The notes under the pieces were generated by a model. The model did not search any database and was not told the DNA's origin. It saw only the letters and a program-made list of their open reading frames with translations. Below, piece by piece: positions 44,045 through 56,042 of a stretch of DNA of 64,000 bases. Within the stretch, counting starts at the first letter, position 1. Each line of letters begins with the position of its first letter. The translations under genes and the position numbers were made by a program. Source of the stretch: Tieghemiomyces parasiticus (Eukaryota; Kickxellomycota; Dimargaritomycetes; Dimargaritales; Dimargaritaceae); the NCBI GenBank assembly GCA_027575765.1, contig JANBPT010000100.1, positions 1 to 64,000 of the forward strand, read 5' to 3'.

Positions 44045-45775
44045 TCACCCCTTACAGGGCGCCGATTCTGGAGGACCACGCTGTTGCAATATTGAAAACT
44101 TGCGGGTGAAGAAGCCAGCCAAGTCGTGTGAGGCGAAGGTATCCGAAGAGGTTATGGATGAGTCGTGGTGAGGGCCCCGACCGACCTGGTTTATGAATAG
44201 ATCTGCATAGCACGCAGATAATTCAAGGTTCACGTCTACCTGAATGTGAGGCAGGTAGGTACTCAGTGGATAAGGCCGGCTTATTTCGCCCTTTTCCGTA
44301 ACGACCGTCGCTAGAGGAAGTTGTGGTCCCGATGGTCTCGATTTTTTGCGCGGAGACGCCTGGGGAGACTGCCCATCTCCCGCGGAACGGTGGTCGCAAA
44401 CTTTGTAGGCCTCTGAGAACGTCCACATGATGGCCGCGGCGGTGGCGAGGGAGAAAACCTGCTGGCATGCGGTGCTGGCAATGAAGATTACAATGAGAGG
44501 CTGCGACCAAATGGCAGTCCGGATCGTATCGGTGAGGAAAGTCACCGCGAAGCCAAAGCAGGAAAGAAGGCATAAAATGGTTGGTTTGAAAAGGGCTAAA
44601 GAGTCTTCCTCAGAGTGGCTAGCTCGCCTTTGGACGGCTGCAATGCTTATTCCGCTATACACGAGAACGCAGATTTGAACCAGAATCAGAGTGGGGCCGA
44701 CGTACCAGCGAAGGCCCCGGGATAACGTGTTCAGGCCTTCACTGGTGTAGTGGTAGACCTGGGCAGCAGCGAGACAGGCCGACAACGCTAGCAAGGCAAG
44801 GGTGGTGAGGGTCAGAAAGTTAAAGTAGTACAAATAGCGCCAATGGTATCGACGGTAGGACACCCGTGCCCACTCCACGATGAGGACAAAGTAGGCGAAC
44901 CCTTCGAGGGCCATGCCTAATTTGTTGGCGCAGCTACTAAGCCGCGTAAAAGCGGATTCGATGGGACATATCATAAGTAAAGTGAAATGGAGCAGTAAGA
45001 GAACCGTCACGATATGCCGGGCGAGGAAGGGGCCTCGAAAGTCGTACCCGTGAATGTGCATCAGTCGTATGGCACGGTAGGCCAGGTAAGCGGTGGCCAA
45101 TAAATGAAGCGCAAAGAATGTCCAGCAGGGGCCCAGCCAGGAGGCCGAGTTGTAATATGCGTCCCAGGGACTGGCCTCGTAGGCGATTCGAACGGGTAGT
45201 CCAGCGGTGGCATTGGCTTCACCCGCAACGGCGCTGAGGGTCCGGCCGCCATCAGCACCGACCACCAAGATATCCATATTATATAAAGGGATTCCCTCCA
45301 AATAGTATTGGAAGATATTCTCGACAGTGCCGCCAATGTCAGCGTCGGGTGCGTTGAACTTGGAGGCGAACACTAGGGTATTGACGGCGTTCCGGATGTC
45401 GTAGGCAATCCCGTTTGTTGGACCCCGGTTGGCTAGTAGCACTTGGAGAACGGTGGGACACGCTGGAGTCAGATGGACCAGAGCTGCGAGCCGGGTTTGC
45501 TTGTCCTCTGGGATAGGCAGTACTGACAGCGGGAAACCCGGTAGCGCGAACTGACAGCCGGCGTCGAGAGTCAATTCGATGAGGTGGGCATCGTAGTTCG
45601 GCACGACCGACGTCGCCGGATTCTTTTCGGCCAATAGAGGTGGGCTATGTGCTACAACCACCTGGTTGGTGTCGGTACGTAGTATGGACCCGTGCGCGTG
45701 ACGGTGACTAGTGAGGAATAGAAGTAATGCGGCGACGGTCAGCCGCCCCGGACGCAGGGTCAGGGATAGTCGCAT
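44045..45775 (-). CDS. Seven-transmembrane protein with a large luminal/extracellular domain
   Basis: A 576-residue protein from the first ATG of the frame. Residues 1-30 (MRLSLTLRPGRLTVAALLLF...) form a signal peptide. About 180 residues of ectodomain follow, with an IPLYNMDILVVGADGG strand and one NAT glycosylation site. Seven hydrophobic helices lie near 212-236, 253-270, 289-303, 317-338, 358-380, 398-414 and 427-452, then a cytoplasmic tail of about 125 residues rich in Ser, Pro and basic residues (SPRKKSRPSG). The topology resembles a GPCR or the GOST/TMEM87 type with ectodomain plus 7TM, but I cannot assign a family. The coding region is intronless. No ligand or pathway is inferred. 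Confidence 0.65.
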   Translation of the reverse strand: MRLSLTLRPGRLTVAALLLFLTSHRHAHGSILRTDTNQVVVAHSPPLLAEKNPATSVVPNYDAHLIELTLDAGCQFALPGFPLSVLPIPEDKQTRLAALVHLTPACPTVLQVLLANRGPTNGIAYDIRNAVNTLVFASKFNAPDADIGGTVENIFQYYLEGIPLYNMDILVVGADGGRTLSAVAGEANATAGLPVRIAYEASPWDAYYNSASWLGPCWTFFALHLLATAYLAYRAIRLMHIHGYDFRGPFLARHIVTVLLLLHFTLLMICPIESAFTRLSSCANKLGMALEGFAYFVLIVEWARVSYRRYHWRYLYYFNFLTLTTLALLALSACLAAAQVYHYTSEGLNTLSRGLRWYVGPTLILVQICVLVYSGISIAAVQRRASHSEEDSLALFKPTILCLLSCFGFAVTFLTDTIRTAIWSQPLIVIFIASTACQQVFSLATAAAIMWTFSEAYKVCDHRSAGDGQSPQASPRKKSRPSGPQLPLATVVTEKGEISRPYPLSTYLPHIQVDVNLELSACYADLFINQVGRGPHHDSSITSSDTFASHDLAGFFTRKFSILQQRGPPESAPCKG

Positions 45776-47824
45776 TATACCCTTAGGGCGGGGGAAAATT
45801 GGTGGTACAGACTGGCTTAACAAGTAGGTAGACAGTAAACAACCAACCTAGGATGCATGGTCAAGGCAGTGGCTGATTAGCGCACGACGAGACAGTCGTG
45901 GTACGGCTAGGACCGTGAAACTGGGCAAGTAATTGTGCGCTGGTGAAAAAAATTAATGATACGTGGGGCAGGGCCCGGAAGGAAATCACGGATGGAGCAC
46001 AGAGAGGACAGGCCAACTCCGAGCCGTGTCAGCCAGAGGTCAAAAAGCAGTAGGGATGGTGGCATGGGTGAATCCAGGCCCGCCTACATCGCTTATTTAA
46101 ATAGTCGGCTATGCCTACCGACGTTGCGCATGGCCAGGCTAGATTGCCACCCTTGCGAATTGAGGATGTGAAGGGAAGGGGGTTAGATCAATCGGCGTAT
46201 CAAACTGCGACCCTCGCCATTGCTCCATCACTCCAACCTTCAGCCAGAAAGATCCGCCCAAGGGATGGACAGAACCAGGGGGCTGTGAGTTCACAGGAGT
46301 GGGCATCTTCTCTATCAGCGATGGAATCTCAGGCACTTACCCCCCTTTTTTTCCTCCGCCGAGTTTCGCTCATACTTGACAAAATAGTAGGATGACGATG
46401 CAGCTGACATGATTACTTTCCAAGCTTACCTAGTGTAGGGAGAGGGAGAGGGTTGAGTCTAGAGATGCGATATGCACTCAGGGATGGTCCAATTTATTGA
46501 TCTTTGTTTTTCCTTTTTTCCTTGCAGAGAATTACCGTCTCTCTACCACTCCATTCCCTTAATACCGAGCAGTTCTAATTAGAATAGGTCCTCTCCATTT
46601 ACAACTAGGTCGGGTATTTTGCGGTACTTAAATTCGCGTTGGTTTCTTTCTTTACAATTCTAGCCCCAGAGCCCCGCGTGGTCGCCTAGAACGACCGCAC
46701 CACCGTGCACAAGCCGGAAGTCACCCATGACTCCGCCAAACACCTTGACCGCCTCTTATGCACCCGGCTAGAACAATAAGCCAATCCGTCTGCCTAACTA
46801 CTACATCTCATCACGGCCCCTTAGACCAGTCCCTTTCAAACGACACTTGCCATGCTTCCCTACGCTTCCACTATTTCTCTCCGCTAGCACCTGCTAAGAA
46901 GGCCACTGCCACAGGCCGCTGCCTTATATAAGGTACCAAGTCAGTTCCAATAAAGACAAACCAACGCCCCTTTATTACTTACATTTCTTCAATTACATTT
47001 CCACTTACCACATACCATCTTCCCCATTAAACTCTTGACTATTGGTAAATATAGTGCAGGGGTAGCTTTTTAACAGAATCGAAATCGACCAGGAACGGAA
47101 ACAAGCTAGACTGGGTGCCAGACTTTGAAATCTGAGCGTCAAGGGGGGGGGAATTCGTGGACATGGTTATCATTTTATGACTATTTCCAGTGAGTTAGAC
47201 GCAGATGAGACTCAGGGCAAAATTCGAAGCTATAAGCTAATAAAATCATGGCTTAGCCAGACTAAAAGGAGCCAGTTAATCGAATACCACCTCCCGCCCA
47301 CCTCGATCACAGAACGTTGGATAATAACCGGCAAAAATGAATATGCAAAGTTATTGTAGGTTTGATACATTAGCACGTTTTTAGAGAGCTATTCTCGATG
47401 CCTGGGGTCTATGTTTTTATACAATTGAACACGGCTACTCTGCATCCGGCCTTGTCAGTGTGTCCAATCCCCTCGCCGTTCGCTCTATCTGGCCGGACTC
47501 TGATTACTGTGGATGGTCATCGCTAGGGGATCATATCACGTGATATTTTCTTCTTTTCTTAGGTCCATAATTTCCTCGAGTAACGGAAACGTGCAGAGGA
47601 ACTTTGGCAGAAATTCCATTCCAGCCCATGACGAGCCAAGTCACTGTTACCTCAGCTTGTCTGATTGGCATGGCCACCTGGTCCCGGAATCAATTGGACC
47701 ACATAGGGCGTCACCGTTACATTGCAATACCGTTTCGGATAGCTTCCTCGGCCTCTTAAGCAACCTACTGCATTTTCCCTTTCCCTCATTAACCTGACTC
47801 CGCAATAGTAACCCCAGTCATTCC
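45776..47824. other. Divergent 2-kb intergenic region
   Basis: Between the 7TM gene and NOM1. Small frames, for example 47177-47359, look like chance. The NOM1-proximal part contains the CACGTG palindrome listed separately. Confidence 0.5.
47533..47546. promoter_or_regulatory. ATATCACGTGATAT palindrome upstream of NOM1
   Basis: A perfect 14-bp palindrome around CACGTG. Its core TCACGTGA starts 289 nt before the NOM1 ATG, the same place as in the two ribosomal protein genes. Confidence 0.6.
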
Positions 47825-50607
47825 ATGAAGACCAAGGCGCAGCGCAAGGCGGCCAAACGCCACGGTCCGGCACCACCCAGAAGCCGGCGTCCCAACAAAC
47901 GCTCCAAGGGAAACCCTACGGACCAATCCCAGCCCGCCAGAAAACCCGGCCCTTCCCAGAGAAGCAAACCCCGGCGGCCTGCGCCACCAAAGAGACAGGA
48001 CGAATATCCCTCCGACGAGGACGGCACCGACGAGGAGATCGACAGCGACGAAGCGCTCGGGGCAGGATCTGCCGCGGAGTCGGATGAAGACGAGTGCGAC
48101 TACGATATTAGCAGTGACGAGGACGGCGGCGGTCGTGCGATCCCCGGTCAGGACGCCGAGGACGCTGAGATGCGGCGCCTGGAGAAGCAACTCGGGTTCA
48201 ACAAGAAGAGTAGTAAGGCCATTGCTAAAGAACTGGCCAGCGATGGCCTCGATTTCATCCTGGACGGCCTGAACGTCGGATCGGGTAAGTCGAGCTTGGC
48301 CTCGCGCAGCCGCTTAGCCGAGCAGGATAAGGGTGCCGACGAGACAGTCGATCCGCTCGACGATTTTGCCGACTTTTCGGACGAAGAAGCCTCCGTAGGT
48401 GGCGACGACGACTCTGAGGAGGATGACTCCGAGGAGAACGGCTCTGGGGATAGCGACTCTGAAGCCGGTCCCAATCGGAACGGAAAGAGGCCCGCCCGCG
48501 AAAGGGGAACGTCGGACACTGACGACACTGGAGCGTCTGACGATGGCGAATTGGAGGCCGCGGACGACAGTGATGATGACCGGGCGAAAGCGGCCGCCGG
48601 GAGCCCTGTGGGGACCAAGGCTTCCGAATCCCAGTCCGTCACTGGTCGTTACGTTCCCCCGCACCTGCGTGCGCGGCTGGGCGGGGATAGTGAACGCATG
48701 GTCAAGATCCGCCGCCAGCTGCAGGGTCTATTAAATAGGTAAGCCAGGAGACCGCTACTGCCGTATGCCCCGAAGCTGGTGGTTTCGGTACTAGAAGTAG
48801 TAGTATTATCATTACTATTTTATTAGAACTTCCGGACCTAACTTTATCTTTTCCGCACCAACTCTTTCCTTTCCTGATTGCCGACCGCTCCCTATCCTTC
48901 CCCTCCAGATTGAGCGAGTCCAATTTGGAACCGATCCTTGGTGAGGTGGAGGCCCTCTATCGTAAGTATCCGCGTGCTGAAGTGACCACCGCCCTCACCA
49001 GCCTAATCCTGCAGTCTGTGACGAGTCGCAGTAGCCTGCTGGACACCTTCGTGAGCTTGACTGCCGCCTTCGTGGCCGCCGTGTACCGTTCGGCAGGGGT
49101 AGAGGCGGCTGCACACTTTGTGCAGGAAACCGTCACGCAGTTCGACCAGGCATATGCCCGGGGGCAAGCGCAGCTGACCCGGCCAGCCGATACGACCGCA
49201 TCCGGTACGAACGGCACTGCCGACGAGCCCGAGGAAACCGAGTTGGAGACGATCAGCAAGGAGTGTATCAACTTAGTAGCTTTGGTTTGCGAACTCTACA
49301 ACTTCCAGGTCTTGGCCGCCACACTTGTGTATGACCTGCTACGTCTGTTCACCGGGTCAGTCAACGAACTGAACGTGGAGTTGCTGCTCAAAGTCGTCAA
49401 GACCTCGGGGCTACAGCTACGCCACGACGACCCGGCCCTCCTCAAGGAGATCATCTCTGAGGTCAACCGCGCCGTGGCCCAGGTCGGGGTGGGCTCGCTT
49501 AACGCCCGCACCCACTTCATGATCGACGTGCTGACTCAGTTACGCACAAACCGTCTGCGTGACAACCGTACGGGCCACGCCGACAGCGTGGTGCGACTCA
49601 AGAAATTCCTGGGGAACCTATCGGCCCGGCGGTCCACCCACGTCGAGGCCCTGCGCGTCACATTGGACGATATCCGCAACGTGGGTACCCAAGGTCGGTG
49701 GTGGTTGGTGGGCGCCTCCTGGACGAACGAGGGTGCCGTCGCCGTCCGTGCCTCCCTCGCCCCCACCACGCTGGGTGCGGCCCTGGCCGACGGGAGCAAG
49801 GTCACCCAGGAACTGCTAGACCAGGCGCGTAAACAAAACATGAACACGGATGTCCGGAAGAGCATCTTCTTGACCCTCATGACCAGCGCGGACTACGCCG
49901 ACGCCCACAACCGGTTGACGGAGCTCGGGCTCAAGCGGAACCAGGAACGTGAAATTGTGCATGTCCTGGTCCAGTCCTGCGGCAGCGAAAAGGTGTTCAA
50001 CCCGTTCTACGCGTTGGTCGCCCAAAACTTGTGCAACGGCAACCAGCGGTTCAAAATGACATTTCAGTTCGCCCTGTGGGATTTCCTCCGGTTACTGGGC
50101 GAAAAGGAGGTCGGCGGGTTGAACCAGAAGGCCGTTCGGGAGGGCGGGGACGGCGCGACCCTATCCGACGACGAGGAGGAGGAGGGCGGCGGTGGAAGGG
50201 GCGCCACGGGCAAGGGTATCGGCCTCCACCGCCTCGTCAACATCGCTCGGCTCTACGCCTACCTCGTCAACCATGGTGCCCTCTCCCTGCTCATCCTCAA
50301 ATCCATCAATTTTACCAAGGTCCAGCCCAAGACCCACATCCTACTGCAGATGTTGTTTATCCAGGTGTTTTCAAGTCGGCGCGAGAAGAGCCGAGCCGAC
50401 TACCAGACCCTGATTGATGCGTTCACCAAGGTCGCAACGTTCAACGTCACCCTGTCCCGCGGTATCCTCTACTACCTGCACGCCTTCGTGCGCAAGTCCA
50501 AATTGATCAAGGACGACGCTGAGCGGGAGCTTGTCCAGTGGGGCTGCAAAGTGGCCAAGGAAATCATTGAGAGCCATCGGGCCACCGAAGACTTGGGATT
50601 TGATTAG
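47825..50607 (+). CDS. NOM1: Nucleolar MIF4G/MA3 protein NOM1 (yeast Sgd1)
   Basis: Two exons, 47825-48738 and 48909-50607, encode 870 residues; the joint codon is AG|A in LLNR. The N-terminal 300 residues are basic (KTKAQRKAAKRHGPAPPRSR) and then highly acidic with Ser/Asp/Glu runs, typical of nucleolar factors. The diagnostic block VTGRYVPPHLRARL...RRQLQGLLNRLSESNLEPI opens the MIF4G domain (about 290-560). An MA3 domain starts near 618 (DVRKSIFLTLMTSADYADA). An acidic-Gly insert (SDDEEEEGGGGRG) sits inside the C-terminal part. Sgd1/NOM1 works in 18S rRNA processing with the helicase Fal1/eIF4A3. AATAAA follows at 50658-50663. A THOC5-like gene lies 359 nt downstream on the same strand. Confidence 0.92.
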
Positions 50608-50966
50608 ATAAGATAGAATGGCGTGGATCTCCGTCTTGCCAGTATGGAGGGGGTTCTAATAAACGATATTTATAAAAGCAGCGATGGGTTCGCTAGTCAA
50701 GCCGCCCGGCTCAAGGGGCAGCAAGTGTTTGACTCGTTGAGGCTCTGGTTTCCGCCACCCCCAAGTCTAAATGAACAATCCTTCACGGCACATGGCTCCA
50801 ATACCCATACGAGCACCGCTACTGATTTGCTTCCCGGTTTTAGCTGACTTCCTCATGCATCATCTCTCTTACGCATTTTCCGGGTCCACCGCGCCAGCCT
50901 ACTGACAAAGGCCGCCCTTTCCTTCCCTTTCCTTGAGAGTGTGCCCGTCCGAAAGAATAACGATAA

Positions 50967-52424
50967 ATGACGACACCCGCCATGGCCAGTTTGCAGGACA
51001 ACGCCACGATCCTTCGTGAATTCAAGACCTCGTCCGACCGCATTTCCGAGCTTACCAATCAAGTCACTAGGAAGCTCACCCATGCGTCCACGGTAGGTGT
51101 CCAAATGAGATCCGACGTGTCGAAAAAAACCCCCCTTTGCCGACCGTGGAGGGAGGCTACCATTATGAGAAGAGAGGGCGCGGTATAGTATGCAGAGTAG
51201 ACAGTCCAAACCTACCACCCAGGGCGCTAAAAACCGAGGCGTTCCGTTTGTCCCCCTTCTAACCAGACCTCGTCAATTTTACCCGCCCGTCAATCAAATG
51301 AACAACCTCCTACTCCGCTGGACCTGGCCGCAGAAGGAGGCCGGTTTCGAAGCCATCCGGCCCGAAGCTGACGAGATCAATCTACATTTCGCTCGCATAC
51401 GTGAGTACCAGCGCCTGCTCAACGCGCACGCCGCGGCCTACAAGCAGACGGTCAACGCGGCCATGGCAGAGGCCGATCGGCTCAACAGCACTATGCAGGC
51501 CCTTACCTACGAGAAGTCGCGGGTGGTCCAGGAAATTCACGAGCTCCAGTCTGCTCCGTAAGTAGGCCCGTTGCCCTCCCCCTCCCCTACCCCACATTTG
51601 TGGTCAAAGCTACTCGCTGCTTTAGCACTACTCTTCTGGCTTGATCCTGTACGTTTTCAAACCAGCGTCCTCACCTCCCTCTCCCTCCTCCTCCCCTCTC
51701 ATCACCCGTATCTGTTCGTGCCGACCACACTATTCTCACGCCTTCCGACAGATCTGTGCACGCCGGTATTGATTTAGAGCCTATGGAGGACTTTCAGGCG
51801 CAGGCCGCGGAGGCCGGCCAGGATTTATCCGAACTGGACCACTGCGACATTCTGGTCAAGCGCCTCGAGAACGAGCGGCTACAGCGGCAAAGGTAGGTTC
51901 CATGGTGGTGACCGAAGGTGGGTTTGACGCACCAAGTCCCACCTCTAGGCCTGACCCTTCGCCGTCGACCTCATACCCTGACCCTACTCCCCTCCCTTCT
52001 CCTACGGGGCCCCTCAACGCTTCGTTAACCTTCTATACCCAACTCATACGGCTCAGACTGGAGGCCAAAAAGACCACCATCATGGTCCACATGCGCAAAG
52101 TTACCGTCGACGTGAACGTCCAGAAAGGTCTCATCAGTGGACTAGTCAAGCAGATCGAGAATGCGGACAAAGTAAGTAACGGGAGTAACGAGGGCGGCGT
52201 CGAAAGTGCCCCCCCCATGGCGACGTAATGCCCTGTAGTGGGATGGGACATGCAATGGCCAGCTCCATACTCACCTTTTACATTATCTTACGCGCCACAT
52301 CTACCACTCGCCCGTCCCTTCGTTCCCGCAACGACAGGTCCTGACCCAAATCCAGACCAACATCCAGAGCACCGAGGCCCGACTACGGCTGCCCGTCGAG
52401 GCCGATAAACCACGACATGGGTGA
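50967..52424 (+). CDS. THOC5: THOC5-like THO complex subunit, short form
   Basis: Five exons, 50967-51092, 51334-51557, 51752-51892, 52057-52171 and 52338-52424, join in phase to 230 residues. The protein is almost entirely coiled coil. The family signature is ALTYEKSRVVQEIHELQSAP followed by IDLEPMEDF, equivalent to the LLYE..HL..EI ... DLVSLEEF block of human THOC5, then LVKRLENERLQRQRLEAK. THO couples transcription to mRNA export. The human protein is about 680 residues; this one keeps only the N-terminal coiled-coil region. The exon 2 acceptor at 51333 is the first AG usable in phase after a TTCTAAC branch-site match. The final exon ends just after the coiled coil, so a missed downstream exon is possible but no continuing frame was seen. 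Confidence 0.72.
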
Positions 52425-52716
52425 GGCAGCCTTGCGGCTTTCAGAAGACCGCCTATTGCTTTGCTATCGGGCGCATCTCCTCCCCCCTGCCCTTGTGTGC
52501 TCCCTGATGTTCAGGCCTATCGCATTATTAAAATCTATGGATAGTAATTATACAATCTAGTTGCGTATATTATAGTCTTTTTTTTAGGGGGAACGGATCA
52601 TCGCTGTGCGTGGGACAGTAAAACCAGATATGATCCGGGGTGATTTCTGCGCCCGAGACGTCCGCGGGGGAGGATTTCGGCACCCCCCTTCGGTCACATC
52701 TCACGGTTTTTTTAGG

Positions 52717-54511
52717 CTAATTCCGACCGTTCTTGGCGTACTTGCGCTTCGTCGGGTCGAGGATCTTTTTGCGCAGACGAATGGTCTTGGGGGTGACCTC
52801 AATGACCTCGTCGGGGTTGACGTAGGCCATTACCTCCTCGAGGCTCATCTGCTTGATGGGGGTGAGACGAATGGCCTCTTCCTTGCTGGTGGTGCGGTGG
52901 TTGGTGACGTGCTTGGCCTTGGTAGGGTTGACCTCCAAGTCAGCGTCCTCACGGTTGTACTCGCCGATGATCATGCCCGTGTAGGCCGGATCATTGGGCG
53001 TGACGAACAGCTTTCCACGGGGCTCGATCAGGTTGAGGGCGTACCCGGTCATGTTACCGGAAGCCATGGACACCAGGACGGGTTTCCGGTCGCGCTGCAA
53101 GGGGCCCTTATGGGGAATATAGCCGGCAAACACGTGGTTGAGAATACCCGTTCCGTGGGTATCGTTCTTGAACTCGGAGGCGTATCCTAGGAGTCCGCGG
53201 GTGGGGCAGTCAAAAATGAGTCGGGATTTGTCGCCAAACTCGGTAAAGTTCTTCATTTCGGCCTTACGGCGGCTCATCTTGTCAATCACCGTCCCGCTGT
53301 AGGCTGGGTCGACGTCGATGGTGACTTCCTCGGTGGGTTCAAGGAGCTCGCCGGTCTTGGGGTCCTTGCTAAAGATCACCTTGGGCGGGGAGATGGACAG
53401 CTCGAACCCTTCACGGCGCATGGATTCGATGAGGATAGACAGCTGTAGTTCGCCACGACCGCACACCTCGAAGGACTCGCGCGTCTCGGCTTCCTTGATC
53501 CGTAAGGCCACGTTGGTGGCGGCTTCCATCATCAGGCGGTCCTTGATCATGTTGGAGGTGAGTCGGGTACCCTCCTGCCCGCCCAGCGGGGAGTCGTTGA
53601 CACTGAATGACATGCTGATGGTGGGCGGGTCGATAGGGATGTACGGCAGGGGCTCGGTGACGCTCGGGTGGCACAGCGTGGAGTTGACTCCGGCGTTCTG
53701 GATCCCGGCTACGGTCACAATCTCGCCAGCACCGGCCTCCTCAATAACTATCTGCTCGACACCAACACGTAGAAACAATTTGCTGATCTTGTTGTCATCC
53801 GTCACTGCGCCGGTTTCCGGGTCCAGGGCGTGGAACCGGTCACCGACCCGGACTGTGCCGTCGCTGATGCGTCCTAGGAAGCACTTGCCAAGGTAGGGGT
53901 TGGCATCAATCTGTGTTACCAGCATCGAGAAGGGCTTCTCCGGATCAGCCTGCGGCGGTGGCACGTGGGCCAGGATTCGGTCCAGCAACGGGATCATGTC
54001 GGCCTTTGGGGGTTGGCCGGCCGCGACGCGCTCGATCGCGGCGTCGCACGCCTCACGGGAGTCCACTGCCCATCCTTGCTTACCCGACGCAAACACCATG
54101 GGGTAGTCCATCTGCTCCTCGGTGGCCCCCAGGTTCATGAAGAGCTCCATAATCTCGTTGTCCACATCGTCGATGCGGGCGGTGGCACGGTCGACCTTAT
54201 TGAACACGACCAGGGGGCGTAGATTCTGCTTAAGTGCCTTGTTAAGTACGAATTTGGTCTGAGTCATGACGCCTTCGGTAGCGTCGACCAGGAGGGCCAC
54301 GCTGTCGACCATGGAGAGGATACGCTCGACCTCACCACCAAAATCGGCGTGCCCGGGCGTGTCGACGATATTGATTTTATGGCCCTTGTAGGCGATGGTA
54401 GTCACCTTGGACAGGATAGTGATACCGCGCTCTTTTTCCAGGTCATTTGAGTCCATCACACGTTCGACCGAGGCCTCACCCACCGTACCTGATTGCCGCA
54501 GGAGGCAGTCA

Positions 54512-54543
<32 letters not shown>

Positions 54544-54813
54544 AATGATTCCGATGTTACGGATACGAGAGAGGGGGGCACGCTGGCGGACGTCGGTGAC
54601 TGGGGCGTCGCTCTCCGCGGCGTTTCGGCGCAAAGCCGAGGTGGTGAAGTGCTGCGCGGCGGCGGAACGAAGGCTGGGCCGGCCAAGGGCTGTGGGGCGC
54701 GCCGAGGGTGAGGCAGACCGTAATAGACTACAGGCTGACCGGACTGTACGCGGCGCTAAGGTGGCCGAGCGGAAGGCGGGGCCCCGGGCGGACCGCGCGT
54801 AGAAACGGAGCAT
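52717..54813 (-). CDS. bipA: BipA/TypA-family translational GTPase with mitochondrial presequence
   Basis: The protein is 698 residues and intronless. Residues 1-75 are Arg/Ser/Ala-rich without acidic residues at the start ([20 protein letters not shown]), a mitochondrial presequence. The GTPase domain has [14 protein letters not shown] (about 86-99), [21 protein letters not shown] and NKVD. It continues with domain II, then EF-G-like domains III and V with the family blocks [24 protein letters not shown]-type [31 protein letters not shown] and [15 protein letters not shown]. It lacks EF-G domain IV, which separates BipA from EF-G and LepA/Guf1. Bacterial BipA assists 50S assembly, especially at low temperature; here it should act on the mitoribosome. 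The start at 54813 is the only ATG before the conserved part. Confidence 0.92.
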
Positions 54814-56042
54814 AGTGGGAAAATGCGGACCAAAGGGCGTAACCAATCGGTCAAAGCTGAACTGCTTAGAATCCCGGGGGGTTGTCTATGGTCAGCTGGG
54901 CCGATGGGGGCAGATCGAGTCAGTGACAGCAGCACAGTTTAATCGGGAAAGGAGACACAATTGTGGTGGCCGCGATGCAAGGTGGGTAAATCGTAAGGGA
55001 TCTCGGGGTTACTTTTGAGACTCTAGGTTAGCACATGGGTGCTCCCTAGCGCCATGCGCCCTGCCAACGTTGGGGAGGCCACTGATCAGCCCTAGTAGGC
55101 CGGGAGAGCCAGTGACAACGATATCACCCTGGAGGACGTGAATCAGCTGGCGGGGGGGGGGAGTTCTAAACAGCGACTGAGGCGAGCACCACGTACTCGG
55201 TTGGTCCCATAAGCCCCGCACGCAAACGGGTAGGACCCTGCCTGTAACGGGATGAGTACTCCCCTGGGTGGTATAAAAAGCCGCATTCCCTGCCCACCTC
55301 CTTGAAAGATCAAAGTAGTACTCATCATACTACACCTGGTATCGGCCTCTAGTCAAATTACCTTGACAGCACTCAACATACCCGTGGGGCCTGGCTCGCA
55401 CGTCTTACGACGTCTGCTTGAGCTAGGTCCATTGCGGTCCTCAGCTGTCAAGGCGCCAGATGAGGTCGTAAAGGAAGGTTCAGCCCCGCAGGTGGGTTGG
55501 GCTGGTCCGTGGAACTTTTTTGGTCACGCTGGCTTTTCTCCCAGTTAATTCCCAGTTTCATGGTTTACAGACTTGGTGCTTTATCATTACGAAAAACAAA
55601 ATCAACACTGCCCGCGAAAATAGAGAACCTATTATCGCTACAACACCTAATAGCCTTACGTGATACTCGCATCACATACTGAGGACGACCCGCTTGAACA
55701 GGAGCTGGAAAGCCCAACTCAGTAACCAAAGGAAATGAAGATGCCCCAAATAACATGTTTTGTCCCGGGTATAATGTTGGGCGGAAACCCAGTACTGCAT
55801 CAGGTGACCTTTTTTTTTCTTTTTTTTTTCTTGGATACCCTACGCTCTAAAGCGTTTCTCCATTCACTAACGGTTGCAAATGCGAAAAAAGACAATTGGG
55901 CCTGGCGAAATTGAAAATAGCGTCAAAGGTCCACTTCTAAAGTCCACTAGCTGTAACCCTACCAAAGTGTTGACCTGCCTAGTGTTGCCTTCTCATTTCA
56001 CCACAGTTTCATTTTCAACACTTCACTGAGCCAAGGACTACC
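54814..56042. other. Divergent intergenic between bipA and NAF1
   Basis: About 1.2 kb. TATAAAAAG at 55272-55280 reads towards NAF1 but is about 760 nt away and has no convincing gene behind it. A T/C homopolymer tract lies at 55810-55831. Confidence 0.5.

Noticed and set aside
47177..47359. 60-codon ATG frame before NOM1
   Set aside because: AT-rich chance frame, with no protein-like features and codon use unlike the genes.
55272..55280. TATAAAAAG box as promoter of a gene near 55.3 kb
   Set aside because: No ATG-started, protein-like frame follows; only chance frames without homology.
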